Source: Microbulbifer sp. Q7 (GTDB lineage Bacteria > Pseudomonadota > Gammaproteobacteria > Pseudomonadales > Cellvibrionaceae). From it: 64,000 bases of DNA. The position numbers and the translations under genes are program-made. The notes below the pieces were generated by a model. It saw nothing but the letters and a program-made list of their open reading frames with translations, ran no database searches and had not been told where the DNA came from. The stretch lies in NCBI RefSeq assembly GCF_001639145.1, contig NZ_LROY01000002.1:528501-592500 (forward strand), read 5' to 3'. Within the stretch, counting starts at the first letter, position 1; the number at the start of each line of letters is the position of its first letter. Positions 51,833-63,230 of this stretch are shown here, in pieces.

Positions 51833-53925
51833 TGCACGAGACGACTGGCGACCACAAGACTGCCACAGCAGAATCGGGATCACCCGGTGCTGCGGCAGGC
51901 GAAGACCAGGGCGCAGTGATAGATCCGGGTTCTTGCCCGGAAGGGAGCACGGCTCAGCAGGTGCTACCGGTAGCGTCGATCATGCAGACATGTGCGGAAA
52001 ATGATTACTCGTCTTCCCCGCTCCTGCACAGCCAGGATGACATTGGCATTCAGTTACTCTGCAACGCAGCGGTGGCAAAAGGGCTGGATGTCCGGTACCA
52101 CCGTCGACTGATATTTGAGGTGTTCAACGGGCAACACCGGGTGATTTTTCGCCAGAACTCGCCGGCCAACTCGGCGGTATTCACGTTTTGCGCGCGACAG
52201 AAACACATTGCCAAACAGATGATGGCGGCTGCGGGTGTACCGGTACCCTCCGGCGGTGTCTTTCAGGACTATGAAACGGCATTGCATTATTTTCAGCAGG
52301 CCGGGGTGCCCGTTACGGTCAAGCCCATCGACGGCTCCTCAGGGCATGGCGTGACCAGCGGTGTAGGCACGGAAGTGGAATTTGCCAGTGCCTTTGCTTT
52401 TGCGCGCAAGGAAAGCCGCAAGGTTGTTGTGGAACAGAATATTGTTGGCCAGGATGTTCGGATCATTGTGATTGCCGGGAAAGCGGAAGCCGCTTATGTG
52501 CGCGAGCCGGCCCATGTGGTGGGCGACGGACAGCACAGTATTCGCACGCTGGTGGATAAGAAAAATGCGGTGCGAAAGAAAAATCCTAGCCTGCGTCTGG
52601 ACCTGATTCGGCGGTTCGACTTGCTGGAGCGCAAAGGTATCTCGCTGGATGCGGTGCCGGCGGCCGGTGAAAAGGTGCAGCTCACCAGTGTAGCCAATAC
52701 CTCTGCCGGTGGTGAAACCGTGCAAGTGTTCGATCATCTGCACAAGGACCTGTTGGCCATCGCCGAGCGGGCTGCGCGATGTTTTCCCGGTCTGGTTCAG
52801 GTGGGCGTGGATCTGATCCATGTCGCTCCCGCGGTGTGGAAGGCTGGCTCACCTCGTGGATATGTCATCGAGGTAAATTCCAATCCCGGGATATGCGATG
52901 CGGTATTTCCCGCTTACGGTCGTCCCATTGACGTGCCAGACCGATTGATCACGCAGGTCTTTTCTCCAGCAGGCGACGGCCTTGTCACCGCACATACCGA
53001 GCCCACCATTGCGCTGGCGGCGCCCTATGCCAATCACCAATACGAGCAGGCTTTTACCGAAGGTGAACAGTCTCAGGCCAGTCTGATACAGCAGGCGGCC
53101 TTTGCACAGAATGTGCAGGTTGAACACCTGTCGAACAGTGTATTTCGGCTCGTCGGGCCAACTGGCCAGTGCCTTTTCCTCAGTGGAATGCCGGAAGGCG
53201 TACGCATGGTTTCACGGAAGGTGACCCGTAATCGCGTTTGGCTGGATGACATCTTGCCAACCAGCGCCAGTTACAAAGCCACCAACCGCCAGAGCTTGAA
53301 CCGCTTTCGCCTGCTGGTGATCGACGGGAAGCTGGTGTCTGCCCTGTTGATTCGCCCCGGGGAGCGCGGCCAGGGTGATACGCGAATCGAGGTTGGTGAC
53401 CTGGTGCATGCGAGTGTGCTGCCGATTATTGATCAGACCCTGACGGCCATTTTCGATCCGCCCTTCGTCGGCATCGACCTGTATGCGGCGGATATCAGCC
53501 GGGACATGGGAGAGCAACCGTGGCAGGTCACCGATGCAGTATGTAATCCCAGGCTCTACTGGCATCACTTCCCGGATCAGGGCGATGGCCGCGATGTTGC
53601 CGGCGCCCTGGTTCGATCTGCTTTAAATACGGAGCAGGCGGTACAGAAAGTATGCGAACGATTTGTGCTGCGCGGTGCCGTCCAGGGAGTAGGTCTGCGT
53701 CGCTGGCTCAAGGGCAAGGCACTTTTGCACCGTATCAGTGGCTGGGCACGTAACCGAGAAGAGAATGGCGTTGGCATACTGGAAGCGGTGCTCGAGGGCA
53801 CGCCCGCAGCTCTAGACAGCCTCTACACGTTGTGCCGGCAGGGTCCGGATTCGGCAACGGTCGAGTCTGTAGAACGCAGTGAACAACCCTGTACCGGTAA
53901 AACCCGGTTTAACATAATTGGCTAA
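51832..53925 (+). CDS. Cyanophycin-synthetase-like ATP-grasp ligase fused to an acylphosphatase domain
   Basis: The 697-residue protein has a low-complexity start (1-50), a CphA-like pre-ATP-grasp region (about 60-120), an ATP-grasp domain (about 121-378: KPIDGSSGHGVTSGVGTE, VVEQNIVGQDVRIIVIAG, YVIEVNSNPGI with metal ligands), a second ATP-grasp-like half lacking clear motifs (about 425-575) and an acylphosphatase domain (about 608-690) with intact catalytic Arg623 in GAVQGVGLRRW and Asn641 in GWARNREENG. In cyanophycin synthetase the ATP-grasp domain activates the Asp side-chain carboxylate as acyl phosphate and adds an amino acid; an attached acylphosphatase could edit such an intermediate. 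The start overlaps the previous stop (TAATG) and follows GGGAG. Likely role: ligating a group to acidic side chains, perhaps those of the Asp-Ala protein. This is inference. Confidence 0.83.
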   Translation: MHETTGDHKTATAESGSPGAAAGEDQGAVIDPGSCPEGSTAQQVLPVASIMQTCAENDYSSSPLLHSQDDIGIQLLCNAAVAKGLDVRYHRRLIFEVFNGQHRVIFRQNSPANSAVFTFCARQKHIAKQMMAAAGVPVPSGGVFQDYETALHYFQQAGVPVTVKPIDGSSGHGVTSGVGTEVEFASAFAFARKESRKVVVEQNIVGQDVRIIVIAGKAEAAYVREPAHVVGDGQHSIRTLVDKKNAVRKKNPSLRLDLIRRFDLLERKGISLDAVPAAGEKVQLTSVANTSAGGETVQVFDHLHKDLLAIAERAARCFPGLVQVGVDLIHVAPAVWKAGSPRGYVIEVNSNPGICDAVFPAYGRPIDVPDRLITQVFSPAGDGLVTAHTEPTIALAAPYANHQYEQAFTEGEQSQASLIQQAAFAQNVQVEHLSNSVFRLVGPTGQCLFLSGMPEGVRMVSRKVTRNRVWLDDILPTSASYKATNRQSLNRFRLLVIDGKLVSALLIRPGERGQGDTRIEVGDLVHASVLPIIDQTLTAIFDPPFVGIDLYAADISRDMGEQPWQVTDAVCNPRLYWHHFPDQGDGRDVAGALVRSALNTEQAVQKVCERFVLRGAVQGVGLRRWLKGKALLHRISGWARNREENGVGILEAVLEGTPAALDSLYTLCRQGPDSATVESVERSEQPCTGKTRFNIIG

Positions 53926-53943
53926 CCGGTTTCATCGACCTTG

Positions 53944-53980
53944 CAGGGAGTTTTTCAGGGATTTTTCCAGGGATTTTTCT
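53944..53980 (+). repeat. Short direct repeats before the oxygenase gene
   Basis: CAGGGAGTTTTT, CAGGGATTTTT and CCAGGGATTTTT follow each other at 53944-53978, with weaker variants after. They fill part of the 100-base gap between the ATP-grasp gene and the oxygenase gene. Confidence 0.6.
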
Positions 53981-54025
53981 AGGAACGTTGCACGGAAGGT
54001 TGCAGGGAATAGTTGAGGCAAGACT

Positions 54026-54721
54026 ATGCATACGATCAGAACCGCATTCAGCACACCCATTCTGGTGCGAGACATGGAGGAGTCCGGACCGGTCAATCAC
54101 CGGCTCATGGAGATCATCCTAGACATGGAATCCCGCACGCCGGGAATGAAACGGTCGAATATCGGAAGCTGGGATTCACAGAAAGATTTTCTCGAGTGGC
54201 CATATGAAGAAATCGCTATCTTCAAGAAGTGGGTGATCAATGGCATCAAGGAAATTACCCTGAAGGCGACCAAGCAGAAATACAATCCGAAAGCGCAGGA
54301 TATGCTGGCGCACGCTTGGGCCAACGTGTCGCGCGCCGACAGTTATCGCAAAATCCACAATCATGAATCTTGTACCTGGTCCGGCGTGTACTACGTAAAG
54401 TCCGATCTGGTAAAAGAGAAAAGCGTGAGTAGTGGCAATATCGAGTTTCTCGACCCGCGGATGCTGTGCATTCAGGCGGAGCTCCCCAATAGCAGCTTCG
54501 GCAGCCGTGTGCGTGTGGTGCCGCGGGCTGGCCGTTTGGTGATTTTCCCCAACTGGCTACTCCATTACGTGAATCCAGTAGAAGATGATTCACTGCGCAT
54601 CTGTATTGCCTTCAATGTGAAAATCGAAAGCCAGTCGGTCAAACGTCGTGCGGGGACCATGCTGCCACTGCAGAAGGCTCAGCAGTTTGCGATGGTGGAG
54701 ACGGACGAGCCATCGTCATAG
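54026..54721 (+). CDS. 2-oxoglutarate/Fe(II)-dependent oxygenase (TIGR02466-like)
   Basis: The 231-residue protein matches the family by HNHESCTWSGVYYV (candidate iron ligands His111/His113), IEFLDPR (Asp143), VPRAGRLVIFPNWLLHYVNP (distal iron His180) and RICIAFN (Arg191 for 2-oxoglutarate). Such enzymes hydroxylate amino-acid side chains or small molecules; prolyl and aspartyl hydroxylases share the fold. The ATG at 54026 has GAGG seven bases upstream. As the last gene of the forward cluster it is a candidate aspartyl beta-hydroxylase for the Asp-Ala repeat protein; the substrate is not shown. Confidence 0.8.
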   Translation: MHTIRTAFSTPILVRDMEESGPVNHRLMEIILDMESRTPGMKRSNIGSWDSQKDFLEWPYEEIAIFKKWVINGIKEITLKATKQKYNPKAQDMLAHAWANVSRADSYRKIHNHESCTWSGVYYVKSDLVKEKSVSSGNIEFLDPRMLCIQAELPNSSFGSRVRVVPRAGRLVIFPNWLLHYVNPVEDDSLRICIAFNVKIESQSVKRRAGTMLPLQKAQQFAMVETDEPSS

Positions 54722-54753
54722 CCCCATCAGTGCCAGCCCAGCCAAAACACGGT

Positions 54754-54780
54754 AAGAGCCGCCGCTTCAGGCGGGCTCTT
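54754..54780. terminator. Bidirectional terminator between the convergent cluster genes
   Basis: AAGAGCC-GCC and GGC-GGGCTCTT arms (54754-54763 with 54770-54780, one bulge) form a hairpin that includes the stop codon of the reverse-strand gene. It lies 32 bases past the oxygenase stop. T-runs are short. Confidence 0.5.
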
Positions 54781-57700
54781 CCCTGGCCATCAACTGCTTC
54801 AGAAGCCGCGGAACCAAGCCGAAGTCGGAGTCCCGTCGGGAACCCTTGATCAGGAGCAGGTCGGAAGCGCGCAGCGCCCCCGCGAGATAGCGGGCCAGTT
54901 CTTCCGCGGTCGAGAAGTGTGGCCCCAGTAGAGATTCGGGCAATGCATCGCGCAGAAACTGCATTTCGCTGCCGTGGGTTACCACCAGTTCTACGCCAGT
55001 TTCGATCAGAGGCTGCGCGAGGCTGCGGTGCAATTCCGGGGCCTGGTCTCCCAGCTGCACAATACGTCCCAGCACAGCGATTTTCCTTCCGTTCTCGGAA
55101 AGTGGTGCATCCGCAAGCACCGAAAAGGCATTCAGCATTGAACTGACGGTCGCATTCCAGCTGTCATCAATCACACGCACCTCACCATCGGGCAGGTAGA
55201 GTGTTCCCTGATCCAGATGCCCCTCGTCGAGAACAAAGTCCTGCAGGGCCTCGGCCGCCTGCTCGACAGATTGCCCCATGGCATACATCGCACACAGTGA
55301 CGCCACCGCGTTGTAGACCATTCCCAGGCTCGGCGCCGGGACGATAAATTTAAGCTGTTTGCCGGCGATTTGCAGGGTTACCCGACTACTCAGAGCATCT
55401 GCATCAATGCGTGCGATACGCACCTCAGCAGTTTCACTATGACCGAAGACGATCACCCGTTTGGCGAAGCGGCTGGCCTGCTTTTTGATGTAGTCGAAGT
55501 GCAACAGGTGCTCACCGACAATCGCCACCGCGCGGCCGCTCAACCCATCGAATATACGGGACTTCCACTTGGCGGTATCCCGGGTGGTTTTTACCTGGCT
55601 GGTGGTCTGAGAAACGCCGATGCCGGTAATCAGGGCGATGGTCGGGTGAATCCGTCGCGTGATTGGGCCCTGGCGCATCCACAGTGCGCTTTGGGCAACC
55701 TCGATCACCGCAGCCTGATGGTCCTTGCTCAGGCTGGCGAGCATTGATGGTACTCCGACCCGCGAGTTGTAGTTCCCCAAACTGGTGAGAACCTTCTCTT
55801 TGCCACCCAGCATGGTACCGAGCATTTTCAATGTGGAGGATTTTCCTGCGGTGCCGGTCACGGCGATCACATCGCCCTGGTAGCGCTGCCGCGCTGCCAG
55901 TCCCAGTTCCACGATCGCCTGAATCGGATCGCGGACATGCAGTACGGGTAACTCCGGGGGCAATCCCGGCACGGGTTTTTCCACCATCACGGCACCGAGT
56001 CGGCCGCCGGCCTGCTGCACGATCTCGACCAGCTTATCGTGCAGGTCCCAATTGGTATATTTACTCTGCGAGCTGCGTTCGTGATACGCGCGGTCACTGC
56101 TTCGGTGGGCGACAAATAGCGTTGGATTCAGGGATTGTGCGATAAAACTCTGCCCAGAAACCACGCTGCGCACATACCAGCCTTGCGGTGGCTTTACGAT
56201 CCACTGGCCACCGGTAATTTCTGCCAGCTGCTGTGCATTCCAGGTTTGGCCGGGGGGGTGTTCGAAGGTACAGGGGGGGAATTCACTGCGGTACACCGGC
56301 GGATTTCGCCCGTCGATGGTATTGGGGTTCTCCGGTAACCCGGCGATGTTGACCGGTATCTGGGATTTGAGCACGGGTACCGGGCGGAGTTGTGTCTCCG
56401 CTCCAACCAGCCCGATTTCCAGACTGAGGCCACCATTGCACAGTTGTTTGGTGGCCGGTGGCCGCAGGCCATAAAAATCCCGGTAGATGACCCCTTGTTG
56501 CCAGCGGCTTGTGGGCAGCTGCCAGTCACAGGGGTCGTGGTCCATGGACTTTCCCCAACAGGGCGCCTGCGGGTCCTGTATCGGCACCGCACGGATGTCC
56601 AGTCGCAGGTTCTCCGTGAGTGGTGCCTGCCGCTCGGGGTTCAGTGTCCAGAAGGTTTCCACAAATAGCAGCTGGCGTTGTTCAATTTTCGTGGGACTGT
56701 AGCGAAGCCCGAGCAACCGCAGGGGGCCGAAGTCCCGCGGGGTAATACGAGCGTCGGGTGGGACTTGATCGGTAAACCAGTGCGGGTGGAGCGGGCGCTG
56801 AATGTTATCCAGCTTTTCCGGATGTCGTTGTGTTCTGGGTGCAGGGGGCAGGGCACGTTGCGCGCGTGCGGGAGGGGTCAGCAGGATTTGCCCGCTGCCA
56901 TCCTGCAAGGGCTGAAGGTTGGTGCCCAGAGCCGCACACAATTTAGCGAAACGTTGGGTGACCGCGCTGGCACCCAGCCCGGTGAGTTGATGGCTGAAGC
57001 TGAACCCGGATCCCACCGGGAAGAAGCGCACTTTCTCGACGCCGCGATGGCTGAGGGAGAGTTGAAAAATACCGCTGTCTTTCAGTGTCTTGCGCACCGA
57101 GTCAAACAGCAGGTCGCCGGCATCGTGGATGATTGGCCGGTGCTTGTAAATTTCAATGCCCTGCAGAATATGTGCACTTGTGCCGAGCACCGCATCCGCA
57201 CCGGCGTCAATAAGCTGGTGACCCACGGCGATTTCTGCGGCGCCGGGTTCTGTTTCCAGGTTATCCCCCCAGTGCACGGCGACGATGACGATGTGGGCAC
57301 GTTGGCGCGCGGCGGTGATGCGCGGTTGCAACAGATGAGCCCAGGCCTCGGGGTCGCGCAGCGACAGGAAGGCACACCCTGGTTGGCGGGTGCCGGCGGC
57401 AGAGGTTGTTTGCGTTGCATCCAGTGAAAAGATGGCGACGTTCAGGTCGCCCGCGGGGCGAATCAAAGGCTGCAGTGCCGCATCGAGGTTGGCACCGCTG
57501 CCCGTATGGCCGATACCCACGGCATCTAACCAAAAGCCCTGCTCCAGCAGAGCCTGGTCACCGTAATCGCCACTGTGGTTGTTGGCGGTGGTGACACCGT
57601 CAACTTGGGCACGGCACAAAAGTTTCAGCATCTCGGGACGTGCCCGGTAGTAGTAGGGTGATTTCTCGCCCTTGTCGATGCCCTGTTCGCCGCTGGTGGC

Positions 57701-59581
57701 AACGACGCATTCCAGATTGACCAGGCGCAGATCCGCGTTGCTGAGCGCGGGAATTCGGCCGAGGACCTGTTCCTCACCCAGTTGTTCGGTGCGGTAATGC
57801 TGGCGGCGCGCCAGATTCACATCGCCGCCCCAGGCGAGGGTGGGAAACTGGCTGTTCTGCAGTGTCGGTACCGGAGGCATTTGCTGATAGGGGCCAATGT
57901 CTTTTGGACAACCGCCGTTCAGGAGATATTTGCGGAACGCCACAAACCCGGAGAGGTAGTGCTCTACATCGTCAATACGCACCCGGAACGCATGGTGGCG
58001 AATATAAAAACTGCCGACGATCTTCCCGGGATTCTTGAAAAACATCGCGTATTCGGGCCAGAAGTAGCCATTCAACAGGTACATGGCGCGGGTATGCAGC
58101 GCGTGGTAGAACTTGTCCAGGTCTAACTGCGCCAGTAGATGGGAAAATGTTTTTTCGTGGCGAAGCCGGGTAACCATACGCTCGGCGGCCATCATCAGTT
58201 CCAGCAGGGTGGGGAAGGTGGTGATGCGCTCGATAATAAAGTCCAGGTGGCCGACCACATTCTGTATGCCGAACTGGTAGTAGCGTGCTTCCGGCCGATA
58301 CAGGGTCAGCTCATTGACGCAGTAGCTGAGCCAGTGGTCGTGGGCCTGCCAGTGATTGTTGGCAATAAAGTATTCAAAAGCCGTTTCCACAATGTGCAGC
58401 CAGCGCTCATCCTTGGTCAGCCCGTACAGGCGCATCAGGCCAAAAGCGGCTTCGCCATCGTAGTAGATGATCCGGAATTCATCCTTGACGGTAAGTTCCG
58501 GGTACTGCAGTACGTGCACGAACTTGCCGGTGGCCTGGTCCTGCATAAAGCGGATACCCAGTGCCAGCTTCTCCAGTAACCCGGCGTATTGATCGCGCAC
58601 CGCGTCGCTGTCGCTGAGTTCAATGTATTTCACCAGCGCCAGAAGGCACACCGCATTGCCACCGAGCTTTATTTCTCCGTTTGCTTCCACCAGAAAGGCG
58701 GCTTCCTCACCCGACGGCAGCGGCGCGGTCTTGATCAGTTTGTTCGTGAGGTAGTTGAGCGCGCGGTCGATGGCGCGCTTGGTGTGCGTATCGCGGTTTA
58801 CTTCCCAGCCTTCAGTCATGGCATAGGTAGAGCTCGCATGGCGCAACGTGTTGTAGGTGCCAATGGGGCGGTCGAAACAACAATGCCAGCCGTATTCAAA
58901 GCGCCCACTCTTTAATACCTGGGAGGCGAGATAACGGGTGCTGGTGTCAACCACGTGACAGGCCGTTGGCTCATCCAGTGTGTCGATCCGCCGGCGTCCG
59001 GCGTTGCGGCCGGGGCCGTACAGTAATTGCGGCTCGGTGTTGCCATCGACGAACAGGCCTTCCATATGCAGGCGGGTGACCGGGGTGTCGTCATTGAAAT
59101 CAAGCGGCGTTTTGCGGCCAAAGCGCAGGTTGGTATAGGCGCGGAAACGGCTTTCATTCACCGTGGCATAAGCCACTTTGTTGCCGCCGTACAGCATGGC
59201 GTTGCCATTGAGCTCCTGCTCCAGAAAGGCAATTTTCCAGTCGCTGTCCAGCGCCAGCCCGTAGCGGAAATAGCCGCGCTTGGTGTTTTCAAACTTCTGC
59301 CGCAGGGTGCGCCAGTCCATGGGTTCGGCGTCCGTCACCCAGTCGATGCGCAGCCAGCGCCCGTGCATCTTTGCCGACGCGAGCAGCTTTCGGGCCTGGG
59401 CGGCGAGCTTGCGCCAGAGTGCGTCGAGATCCTTGCCGCGGGCGTGGCACACCCTGGCTCGCTGTTTGCCATCACTGATGGAAAAGAACAGTGTGTAGGG
59501 AGGCGGCAGGTTTTGCAGTTCTTGCTCTACCTTCGGGCGCGCACGGGACAGTAAATCAGACAAGGAGTTGGGGTTGGCCAT
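54767..59581 (-). CDS. Four-domain protein: alpha/alpha-barrel-like, CapA-type, beta-rich and MurF-like ligase
   Basis: The 1604-residue protein starts MANPNSLSDLLSRARPKVE. Domains: N-terminal unknown (1-240); a helical repeat region like an (alpha/alpha)6 barrel (about 245-555, IYYDGEAAFGLMRLYGLTKD); a CapA/PGA_cap metallophosphatase-like domain (about 578-860: WGGDVNLARR, LVNLECVV, TTANNHSGDYGDQA, VAVHWGDNLE, GTSAHILQGIEIY, HDAGDLLFD); a beta-rich domain (about 945-1080); and a MurF-like ligase (about 1110-1604) with P-loop [10 protein letters not shown] at 1241-1250, GNYNSRVGVPSML and IDDSWNATVSSML. CapA and Mur-type CapB proteins build poly-gamma-glutamate, and cyanophycin synthetase joins ATP-grasp and Mur modules; here the Mur and CapA parts are fused and the ATP-grasp protein is separate and convergent. 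It may extend side chains on a peptide scaffold. The start gives a normal N-terminus; AGGA lies about 12 bases upstream. Confidence 0.82.
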   Translation of the reverse strand: MANPNSLSDLLSRARPKVEQELQNLPPPYTLFFSISDGKQRARVCHARGKDLDALWRKLAAQARKLLASAKMHGRWLRIDWVTDAEPMDWRTLRQKFENTKRGYFRYGLALDSDWKIAFLEQELNGNAMLYGGNKVAYATVNESRFRAYTNLRFGRKTPLDFNDDTPVTRLHMEGLFVDGNTEPQLLYGPGRNAGRRRIDTLDEPTACHVVDTSTRYLASQVLKSGRFEYGWHCCFDRPIGTYNTLRHASSTYAMTEGWEVNRDTHTKRAIDRALNYLTNKLIKTAPLPSGEEAAFLVEANGEIKLGGNAVCLLALVKYIELSDSDAVRDQYAGLLEKLALGIRFMQDQATGKFVHVLQYPELTVKDEFRIIYYDGEAAFGLMRLYGLTKDERWLHIVETAFEYFIANNHWQAHDHWLSYCVNELTLYRPEARYYQFGIQNVVGHLDFIIERITTFPTLLELMMAAERMVTRLRHEKTFSHLLAQLDLDKFYHALHTRAMYLLNGYFWPEYAMFFKNPGKIVGSFYIRHHAFRVRIDDVEHYLSGFVAFRKYLLNGGCPKDIGPYQQMPPVPTLQNSQFPTLAWGGDVNLARRQHYRTEQLGEEQVLGRIPALSNADLRLVNLECVVATSGEQGIDKGEKSPYYYRARPEMLKLLCRAQVDGVTTANNHSGDYGDQALLEQGFWLDAVGIGHTGSGANLDAALQPLIRPAGDLNVAIFSLDATQTTSAAGTRQPGCAFLSLRDPEAWAHLLQPRITAARQRAHIVIVAVHWGDNLETEPGAAEIAVGHQLIDAGADAVLGTSAHILQGIEIYKHRPIIHDAGDLLFDSVRKTLKDSGIFQLSLSHRGVEKVRFFPVGSGFSFSHQLTGLGASAVTQRFAKLCAALGTNLQPLQDGSGQILLTPPARAQRALPPAPRTQRHPEKLDNIQRPLHPHWFTDQVPPDARITPRDFGPLRLLGLRYSPTKIEQRQLLFVETFWTLNPERQAPLTENLRLDIRAVPIQDPQAPCWGKSMDHDPCDWQLPTSRWQQGVIYRDFYGLRPPATKQLCNGGLSLEIGLVGAETQLRPVPVLKSQIPVNIAGLPENPNTIDGRNPPVYRSEFPPCTFEHPPGQTWNAQQLAEITGGQWIVKPPQGWYVRSVVSGQSFIAQSLNPTLFVAHRSSDRAYHERSSQSKYTNWDLHDKLVEIVQQAGGRLGAVMVEKPVPGLPPELPVLHVRDPIQAIVELGLAARQRYQGDVIAVTGTAGKSSTLKMLGTMLGGKEKVLTSLGNYNSRVGVPSMLASLSKDHQAAVIEVAQSALWMRQGPITRRIHPTIALITGIGVSQTTSQVKTTRDTAKWKSRIFDGLSGRAVAIVGEHLLHFDYIKKQASRFAKRVIVFGHSETAEVRIARIDADALSSRVTLQIAGKQLKFIVPAPSLGMVYNAVASLCAMYAMGQSVEQAAEALQDFVLDEGHLDQGTLYLPDGEVRVIDDSWNATVSSMLNAFSVLADAPLSENGRKIAVLGRIVQLGDQAPELHRSLAQPLIETGVELVVTHGSEMQFLRDALPESLLGPHFSTAEELARYLAGALRASDLLLIKGSRRDSDFGLVPRLLKQLMAREEPA

Positions 59582-59859
59582 GACGCAGATACGTTCCTGT
59601 CGGTCGTTATTGTGACGAGCAGGGAAGGCCGTTAGCCACAGCGCAAGAAACGTATCTTGCGGCGCATCGCGGAGGACTGGCGCGCATCCCTGGCAGATCA
59701 ATCCGTATCACCCAGTATAGGTTTGGTGATCGGGTTCTGCCGGGCGAGGGAAGGGGGGCGGCGCAGGCGGAGGGGAGAGAGTGTGGTGTTAAACCGGCGT
59801 CAGGGGATACAGCGAGCGGGCAACCGGAACATCGTTGCCCGCACCAGGCCAAGTGGAGA
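59582..59859. other. Gap between fadH and the four-domain gene, with a perfect hairpin
   Basis: GCGGGCAAC (59816-59824) and GTTGCCCGC (59834-59842) form a perfect 9-bp stem 18 bases past the fadH stop. No T-run follows, so termination is uncertain. The rest is G-rich and without a gene; it should contain the promoter of the four-domain gene on the reverse strand. Confidence 0.4.
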
Positions 59860-61956
<2,097 letters not shown>

Positions 61957-61959
61957 TTA

Positions 61960-61977
61960 TATGCAAAAAGTTGCATA
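61960..61977. promoter_or_regulatory. Palindromic operator candidate upstream of fadH
   Basis: TATGCAA-AAAG-TTGCATA is a perfect 7-bp inverted repeat 70-87 bases before the fadH start and 94 bases past the LysR stop. Size and position fit a LysR- or TetR-type operator; the adjacent LysR protein is the first candidate. Confidence 0.45.
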
Positions 61978-62070
61978 GAGTGGCTCAAGGATAGCAAGTC
62001 TCGGGAACGCGCGGCAGTGACCAATCCGACCGAAAACTCTGACCTGATACGGTAGTCGATCCGTGCTTCT

Positions 62071-62967
62071 CTAGCCAAACAGGGATAGTAAATGCTGCCG
62101 CAGCCACTGATGCGCGGCATCGTCGTCCTGGTGACGATGCCACAACAGGTGCCAATCCATCTGCGGAATCTGGAAAGGGAGCTCGAAACACCGGGCGGGA
62201 TACTGGCGCGCGAGGCTGACCGGCACCGTGAGTGCCAGGTCGGTTTTCAGTACCACTAAAGGCGCCACGCGGTAGTGTTGCACCCGCAGGCGGATTTTGC
62301 GCCGTCGCCCCAGCTTGTTCAGCGCGATATCGGCAAGGCCGGGACCACGGCGGCGGCTGGATACATGGATATGCTCCAGCGCCAGGTACTGCTCCAGGGT
62401 GAGGCTGGATTCGCCCGCCAGCGGGTGGTCCGGCCGCAGCATGCACTGGTACCGGTCTGCCACGAGGCGTTGCTGGCTCAGCTGGTTTGCGGACACCAGG
62501 GGCACATCCAGGGCGAAGTCCAGGCTGTTGGCCGCCAGCTCCTTGGCCAGCTGGTCCCTGGGCACGTAGAAGGATTCCACACTGATCCCCGGTGCCGCCC
62601 GCTGAAGATGCTCCAGCAGGTGCGGCAGCACCAGAGTTTCCGCCATGTCGTTCATGGACACCCGCAGAGTCTTCTGTGCGGTGGCGGGGTCAAAGCGATG
62701 GTGCTCTGCCACGCTGCTGCCCAGCAGTGACAGAGCCTGCTGCACCCTGGGCATGATGTTCTCGGTGAGTGGGGTGGGGCTCATGCCGCTCGGGGTGCGG
62801 ACGAACAATTGGTCGTCCAGCGCCCGGCGCAGTCGGGCCAGGGCATTGCTCACCGCCGGCTGTGTGATGTGCAATCGCTCTGCCGCCCGTGTGAGATTAC
62901 GCGTGGAATAGATCGCCTCCAGTACGGGGAACAGGTTCATATCGATCTGATGCAGTTGCCTGGCCAT
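62071..62967 (-). CDS. LysR-family transcriptional regulator
   Basis: The 298-residue protein has an N-terminal winged helix-turn-helix (MNLFPVLEAIYSTRNLTRAAERLHITQPAVSNALARLRRAL region, about 9-50) and a LysR co-inducer-binding domain (about 95-295). GAGGGCGGG precedes the ATG at 62967; an in-frame extension of 45 residues is not protein-like. It resembles the NahR/NodD-type branch (starting with IDMNLF). It is upstream of fadH and divergent from the phosphatase gene at 63231, so it may control either. Confidence 0.92.
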   Translation of the reverse strand: MARQLHQIDMNLFPVLEAIYSTRNLTRAAERLHITQPAVSNALARLRRALDDQLFVRTPSGMSPTPLTENIMPRVQQALSLLGSSVAEHHRFDPATAQKTLRVSMNDMAETLVLPHLLEHLQRAAPGISVESFYVPRDQLAKELAANSLDFALDVPLVSANQLSQQRLVADRYQCMLRPDHPLAGESSLTLEQYLALEHIHVSSRRRGPGLADIALNKLGRRRKIRLRVQHYRVAPLVVLKTDLALTVPVSLARQYPARCFELPFQIPQMDWHLLWHRHQDDDAAHQWLRQHLLSLFG

Positions 62968-63230
62968 GTTCCCGCCCTCTTTTAATGCCGATGTGTCATG
63001 TGAATGTGTCGTGACCACGCTGGGCAGCCTGTATCCGCCGCTCTCTTTGGTATCACTGTTGTGAATGATGGGATATTTACATAATAAACTTTGATGATTC
63101 AAATGGAACCGCTAGCGTAAGTCAGGCTTAAACAGGTCGTGCGCGATCCCGCTGTGGATCCAGGGAAGGCAAATCATGATTGAACGCATTCATTACACGA
63201 CCCCTACTCAACCCCCACAGGAGGTAGCCC

